A program made the position numbers and the translations under genes. The notes below the pieces were generated by a model that did no database searches, had not been told where the DNA came from, and saw nothing but the letters and a program-made list of their open reading frames with translations. From M55B167 sp046482825 (GTDB taxonomy: Bacteria; Verrucomicrobiota; Kiritimatiellia; RFP12; UBA1067), in assembly GCA_046482825.1 (NCBI GenBank), contig JAWOEI010000069.1:1-26448 (forward strand): DNA of 26,448 bases, written 5' to 3'. Each line of letters begins with the position of its first letter. Positions within the stretch are counted from its first letter, which is position 1. Below are positions 7,379 to 16,800 of the stretch, one piece after another.

Positions 7379-8572
7379 ATGAAAATGATTTCCAGAGATA
7401 TCGAGAGACAGATGAAGCGTTCCTCCTGGATAAGGAAGATGTTTGAAAAGGGCGCGGAATTGAAAAAAGAGTTCGGGGCGGATAATGTTTTTGATTTCAG
7501 TCTCGGCAATCCTGATATACCACCGCCTGCGGAGACCGCCAGCATTCTGAGAGCAATGGCGGATGAGGTGTCGCAACCCCTGGGTATGGGCTACTGCCCC
7601 AATGCCGGACTGCCTCCTTTTAGAGCAGCCCTGGCGCAAAAACTGACCATTGAGCAGAATATGCCGATGGCAGCGGAGAATCTTGTCGTCACCTGCGGTG
7701 CTGCCGGTGCCTTAACTTCGTTTTTCCGGGCGGTTCTTGAGGTCGGGGATGAAGTTATATGCCCCGCGCCCTGTTTTGTCGAATATGGAGCCTATTGCGG
7801 TCATTTCGGCGGGATACTCAAGATGGTTCCGTCAAAGACTCCCGGGTTTCACCTGGATACGGATGCGCTTAAAGCTTCCCTGACCGATAAAACACGGGTT
7901 ATCCTGATAAATTCACCCAACAATCCTTCCGGCTGCGTGTATTCAGATGAAGAGCTCAGGTGTCTCGGCGACTGGATAGAAAGTGTTAATGCGGAGCGTG
8001 CACGGCCGCTTTATCTTGTCAGTGATGAACCCTATCGCTTTCTTGTCTATGACGGCATCGAGGTGCCGCCTGTGCTTCCGTTGACCCGTTATGCCATTGT
8101 TTTAGGTTCCTTTTCGAAAAAACTTTCCATTCCCGGTGAAAGAATCGGCTATATGGCAGCAAATCCGTCCATGCCTGATGTCTCCCTGCTGATAAATGCA
8201 GTTACAATGACCAATCGGACACTGGGTTTTGTCAATGCGCCGGTGCTTGGTCAGCGGCTGGCCCTGCAGCTGCTCGATGCCGGAGTGGATCTGCGGATAT
8301 ACAGTCACAGGCGTGATGCCATGGCAAAGGTGTTGAGCGATGCGGGAATCAGATATTCCATGCCTGAAGGAACTTTCTATTTTTTTCCTGAAGCTCCGGG
8401 CGGCGATGATGTGAAGTTTGTAAACGATCTACTGCGGCACAATGTGCTTGCTGTTCCGGGAACAGGATTCGGTTTCCCGGGGTATTTCCGGCTTTCCTTC
8501 TGTGTGGATGAGGATGTTATATGCCGCTCCGGACCGGCTTTCAAGGCTGTTGCCGAGGCTTATAAAAAGTGA
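7379..8572 (+). CDS. PLP-dependent aminotransferase (class I/II)
   Basis: This is a 397-residue fold-type I aminotransferase. The N-terminal segment has DFSLGNPDIPPP. The cofactor-binding region shows TCGAAGALTSFFRAVL and NSPNNPSGCVYSDEEL, with SDEPYRFLVYDG supplying the aspartate and tyrosine. The Schiff-base lysine lies in GSFSKKLSIPGERIGYM, and the C-terminal arginine for the substrate carboxylate is in YFRLSFCVDED. The substrate cannot be read from sequence; aspartate/tyrosine or broad amino-acid specificity are options. A role with the adjacent lysA is possible but not shown. The start follows AAGAG with 5 bases spacing; a second ATG lies two codons in. A 7-bp inverted repeat (CATTGAA/TTCAATG, about 7302-7336) sits in the gap upstream and could be an operator. 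Confidence 0.92.
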   Translation: MKMISRDIERQMKRSSWIRKMFEKGAELKKEFGADNVFDFSLGNPDIPPPAETASILRAMADEVSQPLGMGYCPNAGLPPFRAALAQKLTIEQNMPMAAENLVVTCGAAGALTSFFRAVLEVGDEVICPAPCFVEYGAYCGHFGGILKMVPSKTPGFHLDTDALKASLTDKTRVILINSPNNPSGCVYSDEELRCLGDWIESVNAERARPLYLVSDEPYRFLVYDGIEVPPVLPLTRYAIVLGSFSKKLSIPGERIGYMAANPSMPDVSLLINAVTMTNRTLGFVNAPVLGQRLALQLLDAGVDLRIYSHRRDAMAKVLSDAGIRYSMPEGTFYFFPEAPGGDDVKFVNDLLRHNVLAVPGTGFGFPGYFRLSFCVDEDVICRSGPAFKAVAEAYKK

Positions 8573-8575
8573 TTT

Positions 8576-8590
8576 CCCCTCTGCGAGGGG
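8576..8590 (+). terminator. Short GC hairpin between aminotransferase gene and lysA
   Basis: CCCCT-CTGCG-AGGGG forms a 5-bp stem four bases after the aminotransferase stop. Only a weak AATTTAAAA tract follows, so it may be a weak terminator or an mRNA end-protecting hairpin. Confidence 0.3.
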
Positions 8591-8643
8591 CAGAATTTAA
8601 AATACGATAAACAGAAAAAACGATAGAACTGGAGTATATGCAA

Positions 8644-9891
8644 ATGTCAGCAAAAGAACTGCCTTTTACTTTCGAAGAGATCTCCCGGATTGCGGAACAG
8701 TACAATACCCCGTTTCATATTTATGATGAAGCAGCTATACGGGCAAACGCCCGCCGGTTGCTGAAGGCCTTTTCCTGGAATTCCGGTTTTAAAGAGTATT
8801 TTGCTGTTAAGGCCACTCCGAATCCTGCCCTGATGACAATATTGAAGGAGGAGGGTTTTGGCATGGATTGCAGTTCCCTTCCGGAACTGCTTCTGTCGGA
8901 GCGTGTCGGTATAACCGGAGAGGATATTATGTTTACCTCTAACGATACGCCTGCTGATGAGTTTGTAAAAGCCAGGGAGCTCGGGGCGGTTATCAATCTC
9001 GACGATATAACTCATATCGATTTTCTGGATAAGAGTGCCGGGATGCCTGAGCTGGTCTGTTTCCGGTATAACCCCGGATCCCTCAAGGGAGGCAATGCTA
9101 TCATAGGTAATCCGGAGGATGCCAAGTACGGTTTTACCAGGGAGCAGCTGACTGAGGGTTACCGCCTGCTGAAAGAACGGGGAGTAAAACGCTTCGGACT
9201 ACATACAATGGTGGCTTCCAATGAGTTGAATCCGCAGTATTTTATTGAAACCGCTGAAATTCTTTTTGATGTGGTAAAGGAGATTTCCGCTGAACTCGGC
9301 ATCACCTTTGAGTTTGTCAATATCGGAGGCGGTATCGGCATACCTTATAAACCGGAAGAGAAACCGGTTGACGTTGAAGAAGTGGCTGCCGGCGTTAAAA
9401 AAGCCTATGAGGATAAAATTACCGCCGGGGGCCATCCGGATCTGAAGATCTATATGGAATGCGGACGCATGATCACCGGACCTTACGGTTACCTTGTTTC
9501 GCGTGTGCGACACGTTAAAAAAACTTATAAATGCTATGCGGGTCTGGATGCGTGTATGGCGGATCTCATGCGTCCCGCCCTTTACGGCGCATATCATCAT
9601 ATATCCGTTCCGGGAAAAACCGATGCCCCGTGCAATACAAAATATGATGTGACCGGTTCGCTTTGCGAGAACAATGACAAGTTTGCCAGAGACCGCATGC
9701 TACCTGAACTTGAACCGGGCGATCTTGTTGTAATACATGATACGGGTGCTCATGGCCATGCAATGGGCTTTCAGTATAATGGCAAACTCCGTTCAGCAGA
9801 GCTGCTGCTGCAGGCAGACCGCAGCGTGCGGCTTATCCGCCGTGCGGAAACTGTTGATGACTATTTTGCCACTTTGAATTTCCAGCCGTAA
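8644..9891 (+). CDS. lysA: Diaminopimelate decarboxylase
   Basis: This PLP-dependent enzyme of the alanine-racemase-like fold (type III) removes CO2 from meso-diaminopimelate to give lysine. It has about 415 residues. The Schiff-base lysine is in EYFAVKATPNP (about residue 57). The glycine-rich phosphate-binding loop is FVNIGGGIGIPY. The second phosphate/substrate part is MECGRMITGPYGYLVSRV. The subunit-interface cysteine motif is TGSLCENNDKF, and the C-terminal substrate-side motif is DTGAHGHAMGFQYNGKLRSAELLL. GGAG at 8631-8634 lies 9 bases before ATG 8644 but only 3 before the in-frame ATG 8638, so 8644 is preferred. Carboxynorspermidine decarboxylase is a relative, but the CENND motif and length favour LysA. 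A weak A/T hairpin (AAAAAC/GTTTTT) with T-rich sequence follows the stop. Confidence 0.88.
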   Translation: MSAKELPFTFEEISRIAEQYNTPFHIYDEAAIRANARRLLKAFSWNSGFKEYFAVKATPNPALMTILKEEGFGMDCSSLPELLLSERVGITGEDIMFTSNDTPADEFVKARELGAVINLDDITHIDFLDKSAGMPELVCFRYNPGSLKGGNAIIGNPEDAKYGFTREQLTEGYRLLKERGVKRFGLHTMVASNELNPQYFIETAEILFDVVKEISAELGITFEFVNIGGGIGIPYKPEEKPVDVEEVAAGVKKAYEDKITAGGHPDLKIYMECGRMITGPYGYLVSRVRHVKKTYKCYAGLDACMADLMRPALYGAYHHISVPGKTDAPCNTKYDVTGSLCENNDKFARDRMLPELEPGDLVVIHDTGAHGHAMGFQYNGKLRSAELLLQADRSVRLIRRAETVDDYFATLNFQP

Positions 9892-10159
9892 AAACATAGA
9901 GGTTTTTTATTTATTTTCTCGTCATAAAAAACTAATATATGTTTGGAAAAAGAAACACGGAGATAGGGGGGTATTGTGAAATGGCAAAACGGTAGAGCCT
10001 GTTTCCGTTTGTAAGCGGGGCTACGACCAGACAGAGCCGGAGGTTCGCCCTTCCGTATCTGCGCATCTGTGAGGAATTTAGGAAAATTATTTTTGCAAAT
10101 TGCTTCACTTTAACTCGTAACCCCGGAAAGTGAGTAACACGTTTATATTGGAGGGTAAA

Positions 10160-10525
10160 GTGTGTAATATATTACTTTTGGATGATGAATTGTTTATACA
10201 GGATCTTTTTTCCCAGTTTTTCAGAGAAAAAGGGTACAACGTGGTGTGTGTGTCCAATGGGAGAAAGGGCCTTGAGAAACTTCGTGATTTTGATGCGGAC
10301 CTCATTATCACAGATATCATGATGCCGGATATGGATGGACTCGAGGTTGTGCGGGAGATTCGAAAGAATTACGCTGATCTGCCTGTTATCGCTATTTCAG
10401 GGGGAATGCGTAATGCCGCTATAAACTTCGTCAGTGCCGCTAAGGATTTTGGTGCGGATGTTATTTTTGAAAAACCGGTTGAGCTTTCAGAGCTTCTCGC
10501 AAGTGTCAAGGAGCTGATCGGATAA
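10160..10525 (+). CDS. Single-domain response regulator (CheY-like receiver)
   Basis: This is a 121-residue stand-alone receiver domain with no output domain. The acidic pocket is in NILLLDDEL, the phospho-acceptor aspartate in DLIITDIMMPDMDG, the conserved Ser/Thr position in VIAISGG, and the conserved lysine in IFEKPVELSEL. GTG 10160 is chosen because GGAGGG lies four bases upstream; an in-frame GTG at 10130 has no ribosome-binding site and would add ten unconserved residues. No histidine kinase gene lies nearby, so it is an orphan within this window and probably works by protein contact in a phosphorelay. It stands alone between lysA and the propeller gene, with 268 bp of non-coding sequence upstream. 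Confidence 0.9.
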   Translation: MCNILLLDDELFIQDLFSQFFREKGYNVVCVSNGRKGLEKLRDFDADLIITDIMMPDMDGLEVVREIRKNYADLPVIAISGGMRNAAINFVSAAKDFGADVIFEKPVELSELLASVKELIG

Positions 10526-10656
10526 TCAGCGCTTATCCGCAGCCTTTGCTTACTTCCGTTGCCGGCGGTTTCCGGCCTGAACGTGTATTACTGGTTTTCG
10601 GTTGCGTAAGCCGGGAGCACAGTACGTAAAGAATTGATGATGAAATGGAGATGGGA

Positions 10657-11793
10657 ATGAAAAAACGCACTATTCTGGCAGTGATGGGTGTCGCCGTTGC
10701 GGCGGGACTTAATGTATGGGCTGACGGCGGCAAGGACGCTTGCGACACAAAGTATCGCCCGCAGCTTTTCAAACAGTTCGGCAGCGTGGTTAATGTTCCT
10801 GACGGTCTTGCACAGGACAGAAACGGCAATATCTACTGTTCTGCTCCTAATTTAAAAAATCAGCTTCAGAGTGCCGTCATTATGAAGCGCGATGTCAGTA
10901 CCGGTGAATGGTCTCCCTTTGTGGCATGTCTCTGCCATCCGGATACAAAGTTCGGCGTTCCTATGGGACTCGAATTCGGCGAGGACGGGAATCTTTACTA
11001 CTGCGACAACCAGTATTTTGCTGATAAGAACTATAAATCCCGTATAATGCGCGTTACCGTGGTTGACGGCGAAGCCGTCCGTATCGATCCTGTGGTTGAG
11101 AATATCAAATTGGCCAATGCCGTACGTCTGCGTGGAAATGCTGTTTATTTTACCGATACTGTCGGCGATATCCGAAACAGCAATGAAGGCTATGTCTATC
11201 GTGTGCCCTTAAGTGCGTTCGCAAACGGCAGAGTTGCCGGACTCCTTCCCAAGGAACAGGCCGCAGATGACCCCTACTGTCTGGGAATTACAAAAACAAC
11301 ACCCTTTGAACCCCGCAATGATGTCGCTGGCGCAGACGGCATGTGTTTTGATAAGGAAGGTAATATTTATACAGGGAACTTCGGTGACGGCACTTTCTAT
11401 ATGATCCCCCTCAGGGAAGACGGCAGCTATGGCGAGATAAAGGTGCTTGCTGATGACAGAGAGATCAGCTCCTGTGTTGACGGAATCTGCTATTATGAGA
11501 AAGAAAATCGGATTTTCATTGCCGATTCTGCGAAGAATGCGATCCGCTATTGGGATATCGATGAGCAGAGAATGGGCCTTCTCTGGGAAAACGGAGATGT
11601 GGATGGAGCCGACGGCCTGCTTGATCAGCCCTGCGAAGTCATGGTCTGGGAAGATAAAAGCTTTTTCGGACTTTTTAAAAAGGAAAAATTGGTGATTGTC
11701 AATTTTGACTGGCCTTTTCCCGGTCTGAAAAATGCCGGCGGTGACGAGTCCGTGAATGACAGTATATATACAATAAGTGTGATCGACCTCTGA
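10657..11793 (+). CDS. Exported SMP-30/gluconolactonase-type beta-propeller protein
   Basis: This is a 378-residue protein with a signal peptide (KKRTILAVMGVAVAAGLNVWA, cut near ADG) followed by a six-bladed propeller. Repeated blade motifs of the SMP-30/NHL kind are visible: PDGLAQDRNGNIYCSAPN, MGLEFGEDGNLYYCDNQ, ANAVRLRGNAVYFTDT, DGMCFDKEGNIYTGNF and DGICYYEKENRIFIADS. Members bind a divalent metal and often hydrolyse sugar lactones, but some are only binding proteins, so the activity is not fixed. ATG 10657 has GGAG six bases upstream; ATG 10645 is in frame but lacks a ribosome-binding site. The esterase gene starts 18 bp downstream, so the two probably form an operon acting outside the cytoplasm on sugar derivatives. 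Confidence 0.8.
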   Translation: MKKRTILAVMGVAVAAGLNVWADGGKDACDTKYRPQLFKQFGSVVNVPDGLAQDRNGNIYCSAPNLKNQLQSAVIMKRDVSTGEWSPFVACLCHPDTKFGVPMGLEFGEDGNLYYCDNQYFADKNYKSRIMRVTVVDGEAVRIDPVVENIKLANAVRLRGNAVYFTDTVGDIRNSNEGYVYRVPLSAFANGRVAGLLPKEQAADDPYCLGITKTTPFEPRNDVAGADGMCFDKEGNIYTGNFGDGTFYMIPLREDGSYGEIKVLADDREISSCVDGICYYEKENRIFIADSAKNAIRYWDIDEQRMGLLWENGDVDGADGLLDQPCEVMVWEDKSFFGLFKKEKLVIVNFDWPFPGLKNAGGDESVNDSIYTISVIDL

Positions 11794-11811
11794 TTTGAAA
11801 AAGGAGCAGAA

Positions 11812-12666
11812 ATGTTTAAGTCATCCCTGATTATAATCGGACTGTATCTGTCGGCTATAACTGTCAATGCAGAGCCGGAAGTTGTAAATATTTGGCCGGA
11901 AGACAAAGTGCCGCTGCTGAAAGAAACTCCTCCCGAGTGTATAAAAAACAGAAATGGCGGCATTATCCGCTTTACCAATGTCAGCAATCCGAGCCTGACA
12001 GTCTTTCCCGCACCTGAGGCCTCAGAACCTGCACCGGCTATGCTTGTCTGTCCGGGCGGCGGTTACCAGATTCTGGCATGGAACCATGAAGGCACAGAGG
12101 TGGCGGAGTTTCTGAATAAACACGGGTTTGCCGCTTTTGTCCTTAAATACCGTGTGCCCGGCAATCAGCGCGATGCCGCTTTCTGTGACGCACAGCGTGC
12201 TCTGCGTTATATCCGCTTTAATGCCGGAGAGTATAATGTCAATCCGGATAAAATCGGTATTATGGGATTTTCCGCAGGCGGGCATCTGACAGTTCGTACC
12301 AGTAATAATTATGACAAGAGTCTCTATGAGCCGGTTGACAATGCCGATAAACTTTCATGCCGCCCTGATTTCTCGGTGCCTGTCTATCCTGCCTACCTGA
12401 ATAAAAAAGGAAGTCTTGAGATCCTGCAGGAATTTTCCATTTCGGATAAAACTCCCCCGACCTTCATCTGTGCTTCGGAAACGGATAAAAGTTACGTCGA
12501 TTCCAGCATCGCCTATTTCATTGCCCTGAAAGCCGCCGGTGTGCCCGCTGAGATGCATCTTTATCCGACTGGCGGACATGGCTTCGGCATGCGTAAACGC
12601 ATCGGAACTGTCAATGGGTGGACGGAATGTCTGGCGGACTGGCTCAAAGAGTACGCTGTGAAATAA
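11812..12666 (+). CDS. Secreted alpha/beta-hydrolase, acetyl-esterase-like
   Basis: This is a 284-residue exported hydrolase. The signal peptide is KSSLIIIGLYLSAITVNA. The oxyanion segment is PGGGYQILAW, and the nucleophile elbow is GFSAGG (serine near residue 149) preceded by DAQRALRYIRFNA. The acid residue is likely in SETDKSYVDSS, and the catalytic histidine is in GGHGFGM. This is the BD-FAE/acetyl-xylan-esterase-like group, often used to remove acetyl or other acyl groups from plant or mucin glycans; the actual substrate is unknown. A Shine-Dalgarno AAGGAG lies 6 bases before the ATG. It shares its design (WPE motif near the N-terminus, two-step PGG/GxSAGG, HGF or GHC end) with a second esterase at 23727-24638. 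Confidence 0.85.
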   Translation: MFKSSLIIIGLYLSAITVNAEPEVVNIWPEDKVPLLKETPPECIKNRNGGIIRFTNVSNPSLTVFPAPEASEPAPAMLVCPGGGYQILAWNHEGTEVAEFLNKHGFAAFVLKYRVPGNQRDAAFCDAQRALRYIRFNAGEYNVNPDKIGIMGFSAGGHLTVRTSNNYDKSLYEPVDNADKLSCRPDFSVPVYPAYLNKKGSLEILQEFSISDKTPPTFICASETDKSYVDSSIAYFIALKAAGVPAEMHLYPTGGHGFGMRKRIGTVNGWTECLADWLKEYAVK

Positions 12667-12731
12667 AAACTATGGCAGGCTACTGAAAGCAGCTTTAGTT
12701 CAGGTGTCTGTCCGGGCATGAGATGCAGCAG

Positions 12732-12764
12732 AACAGTCGACTGACTTAACCTGTTTTATTTTTT
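12732..12764 (+). terminator. Possible terminator between convergent genes
   Basis: AACAG (12732-12736) pairs with CTGTT (12751-12755), followed by TTATTTTTT. The stem is only 5 bp and the loop 14 bases, and the T run overlaps the last codons of the facing AraC gene, so this is a weak call. Confidence 0.3.
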
Positions 12765-13700
12765 CCGGTTATTCATCCGCTTAGCTATTACACTGTGTCT
12801 ATATGCAGTGGGTGTCATGCCTAGTTCTTTCATGAAAATACGCCCCATGCGATCGCTGCTGGAAAAACCCACTGAGTAGGCTATGTGTTTCACAGGGAGC
12901 TGTGTGTTTGTCAGCAGATGTTTGGAGCGGGCTATGCGGCAGCGGGTGATTTCTTCTCTGATCGGACGGTTGAGTGTCGCGGCGAATTTTCGTTCAAGCG
13001 TACGCCGCGATACCGGCAACAATTTCACTATGTCTTCCACCCGGAAGTCCCGATGACTGTGATTCCATATCATCTGAAGAGCTTTGAACACAACAGGATC
13101 ATTAACGCAGTGAGCATATTCAATCGGCATGGCATTGTCCTGCTGCACTGAGTGGCGGGGGGCGCCTTCCAGAGTCAGTGCCAGAATTTCCATGGCATAG
13201 GCACTGAGAATACTAGGATTTTCCGTCGGATGCCTGCGAATCATGTTCATAATCTTTTCGAAAACAGATCTGATCTCAACGGGGGAGTCCAGCTGGATTA
13301 CCGGGTCTGCGGGGTTTAATACGCCTTTCTGCATCAGACGATAAAGACGTTCCCCGTTCCAGCTGATCCAGTACTCTTTCCAGCCTGTGCTTTCTTCCGG
13401 ACGATATCGATGCCAGACACCCGGGAAGAGCAGAACTGTCGATCCGGCGCTCAGAGGAATTACACCTGTACTGTCGGATTCAAATGTGCCCCCGCCCTCA
13501 GCTATCAGCAGAATCTGATGCTCAGGAAGAACACGCCCGTTTTTCCAGCTGAAGTTGTAGAGTGACGGGTGGCCAGCAGGCGGATAAATGCTGTCGGGTC
13601 TAATGGTGGCGACACCGGCACCGGTAAGATATATATCCCAGCGGATGTTGTTTTCGCTGATAGGCAGGTACGTGAAGAAGTTGTCAAGCGGTTGTTCCAT
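12756..13700 (-). CDS. AraC-family transcriptional regulator
   Basis: This is a 314-residue regulator. The N-terminal half is a cupin-like ligand-binding domain (about residues 45-120: LPEHQILLIAEGGGTFES, GSTVLLFPGVWHRYRPE, WKEYWISWNG). This is the carbohydrate-sensing type often annotated XylR/RhaS-like. The C-terminal domain has two helix-turn-helix units: FRVEDIVKLLPVSRRTLERKF, and from residue 269 PVKHIAYSVGFSSSDRMGR leading into FMKELGMTPTAYR. ATG 13700 is used; an in-frame GTG at 13712 would add four residues, and neither has a strong ribosome-binding site. It converges with the propeller/esterase pair, so it may control those genes, but no operator was identified. Confidence 0.9.
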   Translation of the reverse strand: MEQPLDNFFTYLPISENNIRWDIYLTGAGVATIRPDSIYPPAGHPSLYNFSWKNGRVLPEHQILLIAEGGGTFESDSTGVIPLSAGSTVLLFPGVWHRYRPEESTGWKEYWISWNGERLYRLMQKGVLNPADPVIQLDSPVEIRSVFEKIMNMIRRHPTENPSILSAYAMEILALTLEGAPRHSVQQDNAMPIEYAHCVNDPVVFKALQMIWNHSHRDFRVEDIVKLLPVSRRTLERKFAATLNRPIREEITRCRIARSKHLLTNTQLPVKHIAYSVGFSSSDRMGRIFMKELGMTPTAYRHSVIAKRMNNRKK

Positions 13701-13814
13701 ATGTATATACACACGTCATTGTCTGCTGTTATCTCAACTCCTGTCCCGGATTCCTGCTGAGATCAGCTGGCTGATCAACTGAACAGGCCGAGTGCTTTCA
13801 CCCGGTGCACGGCC

Positions 13815-16800
13815 TCATTCTTTTTCAGCAGCCTCTTCTTTTTTTTCCCCGGCCTTCTTTTTCCGTCGTTTCGGCGGCGGGGGCAGCTTGGCTTCGACCG
13901 CAACTGTCGGCCCGCTGGGATTCTCATCCAGATCTTTATTGCCTATATCACTGAGACGCATGGAAATAACTTTGGATATGCCTTTTTCCTGTTGCGTCAC
14001 ACCGTAAACCAGATCCGATGCCGCGATTGTGTGCTGATTGTGTGTTATGATCAGAAACTGGGAATGCGACAGAAAGTCCTTCAGTGTCTGCACAAAACGT
14101 CCGATATTGCTGTCATCAAGAGCGGCATCCAGTTCATCCAGCATACAGAATGGCGAAGGCTTGATTTTGAAGATGGCAAAAAGCAGGCTTACTGCCGTCA
14201 TGGTGCGTTCACCTCCGGAAAGAAGTGTAACCGACTGAGGACGTTTTCCCGGGGGACGCGCTATGATGTCAATGCCGCACTCCAGCGGATCCTCTTTGTT
14301 TTCAAGCAGAACAAGCCTGGCCTGCCCTCCATTGAAAAGCTTTGTGAACATTTCCTGAAAGTTTTCGTTGGCCTGCTCAAAAGTCTGCTGAAACAACTCG
14401 CCGGATTTTTTGTTTATGTTGTCAATCATCTCCAGTATCTGGCGTTTAGATTCAGTAAGATCCTCTTCCTGAGCACGCAGAAAGGCATAACGTTCCTCAT
14501 GCTCTTTGTGCTCTTCTATGGCAACCAGGTTTACCGGACCTATTGCCTGAAGATCACGGTTGAGCCCAGCGACCTTCTTTTCAATTTCCTCCAGAGGCGG
14601 CTCTTCATTGTTTTCCCATTCCGGGTCGGCATGTGCCGCCAGCTCACCTGCATCAAGCCCGTATTCATTGAACACATGCTCCAGATGGCTCTGATGATGC
14701 ATGCGGGCTTCTGTGATTTCTATTTCCGCTTTGTTTTTGCTGTCGCGTGTTGTATCCAGAGAACGACGTCTTTCATGCAGGGTTGCATCATTCTTTTCAA
14801 GATTACGCTGCAGCGCTTTACGCTCTTCCCTTGTTTCTGTTATCCGGGCGTGCAGGGCATCAGCTTCCACCTTTTTCGGTTCCAGACTTGCTTCCAGCCG
14901 GGCTATTTCACCTATCAGTTTTTCTATGCTCTGTTCGTATGATTTAATGCCCTGGTCACGTCCGTTCACTGTGCGGCTGAGTTCGTCGATGTGGTTTTCT
15001 ATATTCTGCTTTTGGCTTAGTGTGTGTTCAAGCTGCTGCGTGGAACTCGAAAGCGTAATACGGCACTCAGTAAGATTATGACTCAGTCTGCTGAAAACAC
15101 TTTCAAACTCATTCAGACGTCCGGATTCTTCGGTTATCTGCTCCAGGAGTAATGATCGTTTTTTGTTCAGTTCTTTCAGCTTTATGCCCAGTTCGTTGCG
15201 GAGGGTGTCATCATCGGAAGTTTCTGAAAGCAGACCTTTCACCTCCTGGTTTACGCTTTCAAACCTGATCCTGGCCCCTTCGAGATCGCGGCAGGCGGAC
15301 TGATATCCGCCATCAGCCTGGGCGGCTTTGCGACTGATTTCATCCAGTTCCGTACGGGTTGTGCTGATTTCCCTTGCGAGCTCTTCGTTTCGGGTGTTCA
15401 GTGTTTCTGCCTGCCCGGATTTTTCCGATATAAGTTTTTCCAGAGCCTCCAGTTGCTCCCGCGTATCGCTGATCAGCATCTTGCGGGCCAGAGGACTGGA
15501 TATCTGGCTGTCAGGCATCCAGAGTTCAACTGCGCCGTTGTCATGAAAAACCGTTCCATCCCGTGTCACAATGCTGATTCCCGGTGGAATCATATCCGGC
15601 ACTTCATGCCCTGACTGCATCAGAAAAACTGAGCCGAGAAGTTTTTCAGCCGTTGATTTAAAGTTTTCTTCAACTTCTATATGATCCAGCAGGGGGTCTG
15701 CTCCTTCAGGAGCTTCAATATCAGCTGAAACAAATGATGTGTTCAGAGTAATGATGCGGGTGGCGGCCTCCTTGCCCTGCTCGAGAAGCTTTGCGACAAT
15801 TGTCCTGGCGCTTTCCGCATCGCGTACTATGACAGCATCCAGCCAGGCCCGCAATGCGGCCTCAAGAGCCGGCCGCACATCTTTCTCCGCCGTGAATCTG
15901 TCTGCCAGAGGCCCCAGAACCGCTGATGTGTCTATCCCTAAAGGATTCTCCCTGTCCAGCAGTTTCAGTGATCCAGGCGGGTATTCATCGGAGGCTTCTT
16001 TTTTGTCGTTCAACAGGGCGATCTGCGCCTGTTTTGCCGCAGCTTCGGAGCGTGCTTCAGAGAGTTCCGCTTCCAGCTGTCTGAGTTCCCGGCTGGTCTG
16101 CTCGCTGTCCAGTTCAAGGGCTTCGAGCCTGGCTTTCACCGCTTCTCTTTCGTCAATAAAACGGTCAAGGTTTCCCTTTATGGATTCGCAGTTTTTCTCG
16201 AAGGTATCAAGATTTTCGGCAACCTGCTTTTGCTCTGAAGTCAGACGCTCCCGCTTCATGATCAGTTCGCGCTGTTTGTTCTCTATTTCGCTGAGACGGT
16301 TCTGTGTTTCGGCTGTATTCTGTTCACACTCCACAGAAGCTCTGCGCATTTCCTGCAACGCTGTGCGTGTTTCGATAATCCGGGATTCATGCTCATTAAA
16401 GAGTTTCTGAGCTTCTTCTAGCTGTTTTCTCTCTTCCTCAGAGGCTTTTTCCACCAGCAGCCGCTTCTGTTCCAGCGACTCCATCTGCATTTTCAGCTGT
16501 TCAATCTGATTCCGGGTCTCGGTGATTTCCAGTCCGTCACGTTCCGCCCAGGCCTTGTACTCCTCTATGCGCTGGTGATTCACCTTGATAAATTCCTGCG
16601 CCCTGACATACTCATTATCCGCTTTCGTTGCTTTTTCAGTGAGATCGGCAATACGCTCCTCGGTTTCGGATATGGCCGCATGTATGCGTGCTGACTCCTC
16701 TTCCGACTCAGTAACGAAGTCGTTGTAAACCTCGATTCTGTCGTTGAGTTCATCAATCGATTCCTGCAGCTTCCGGATGCGTATATCCAGGTCGGCCAGT

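Noticed and set aside
6900..9900. TrpR operator of the E. coli type (paired ACTAGT half-sites)
   Set aside because: No such sequence was found near the trpR-like gene or its neighbours.
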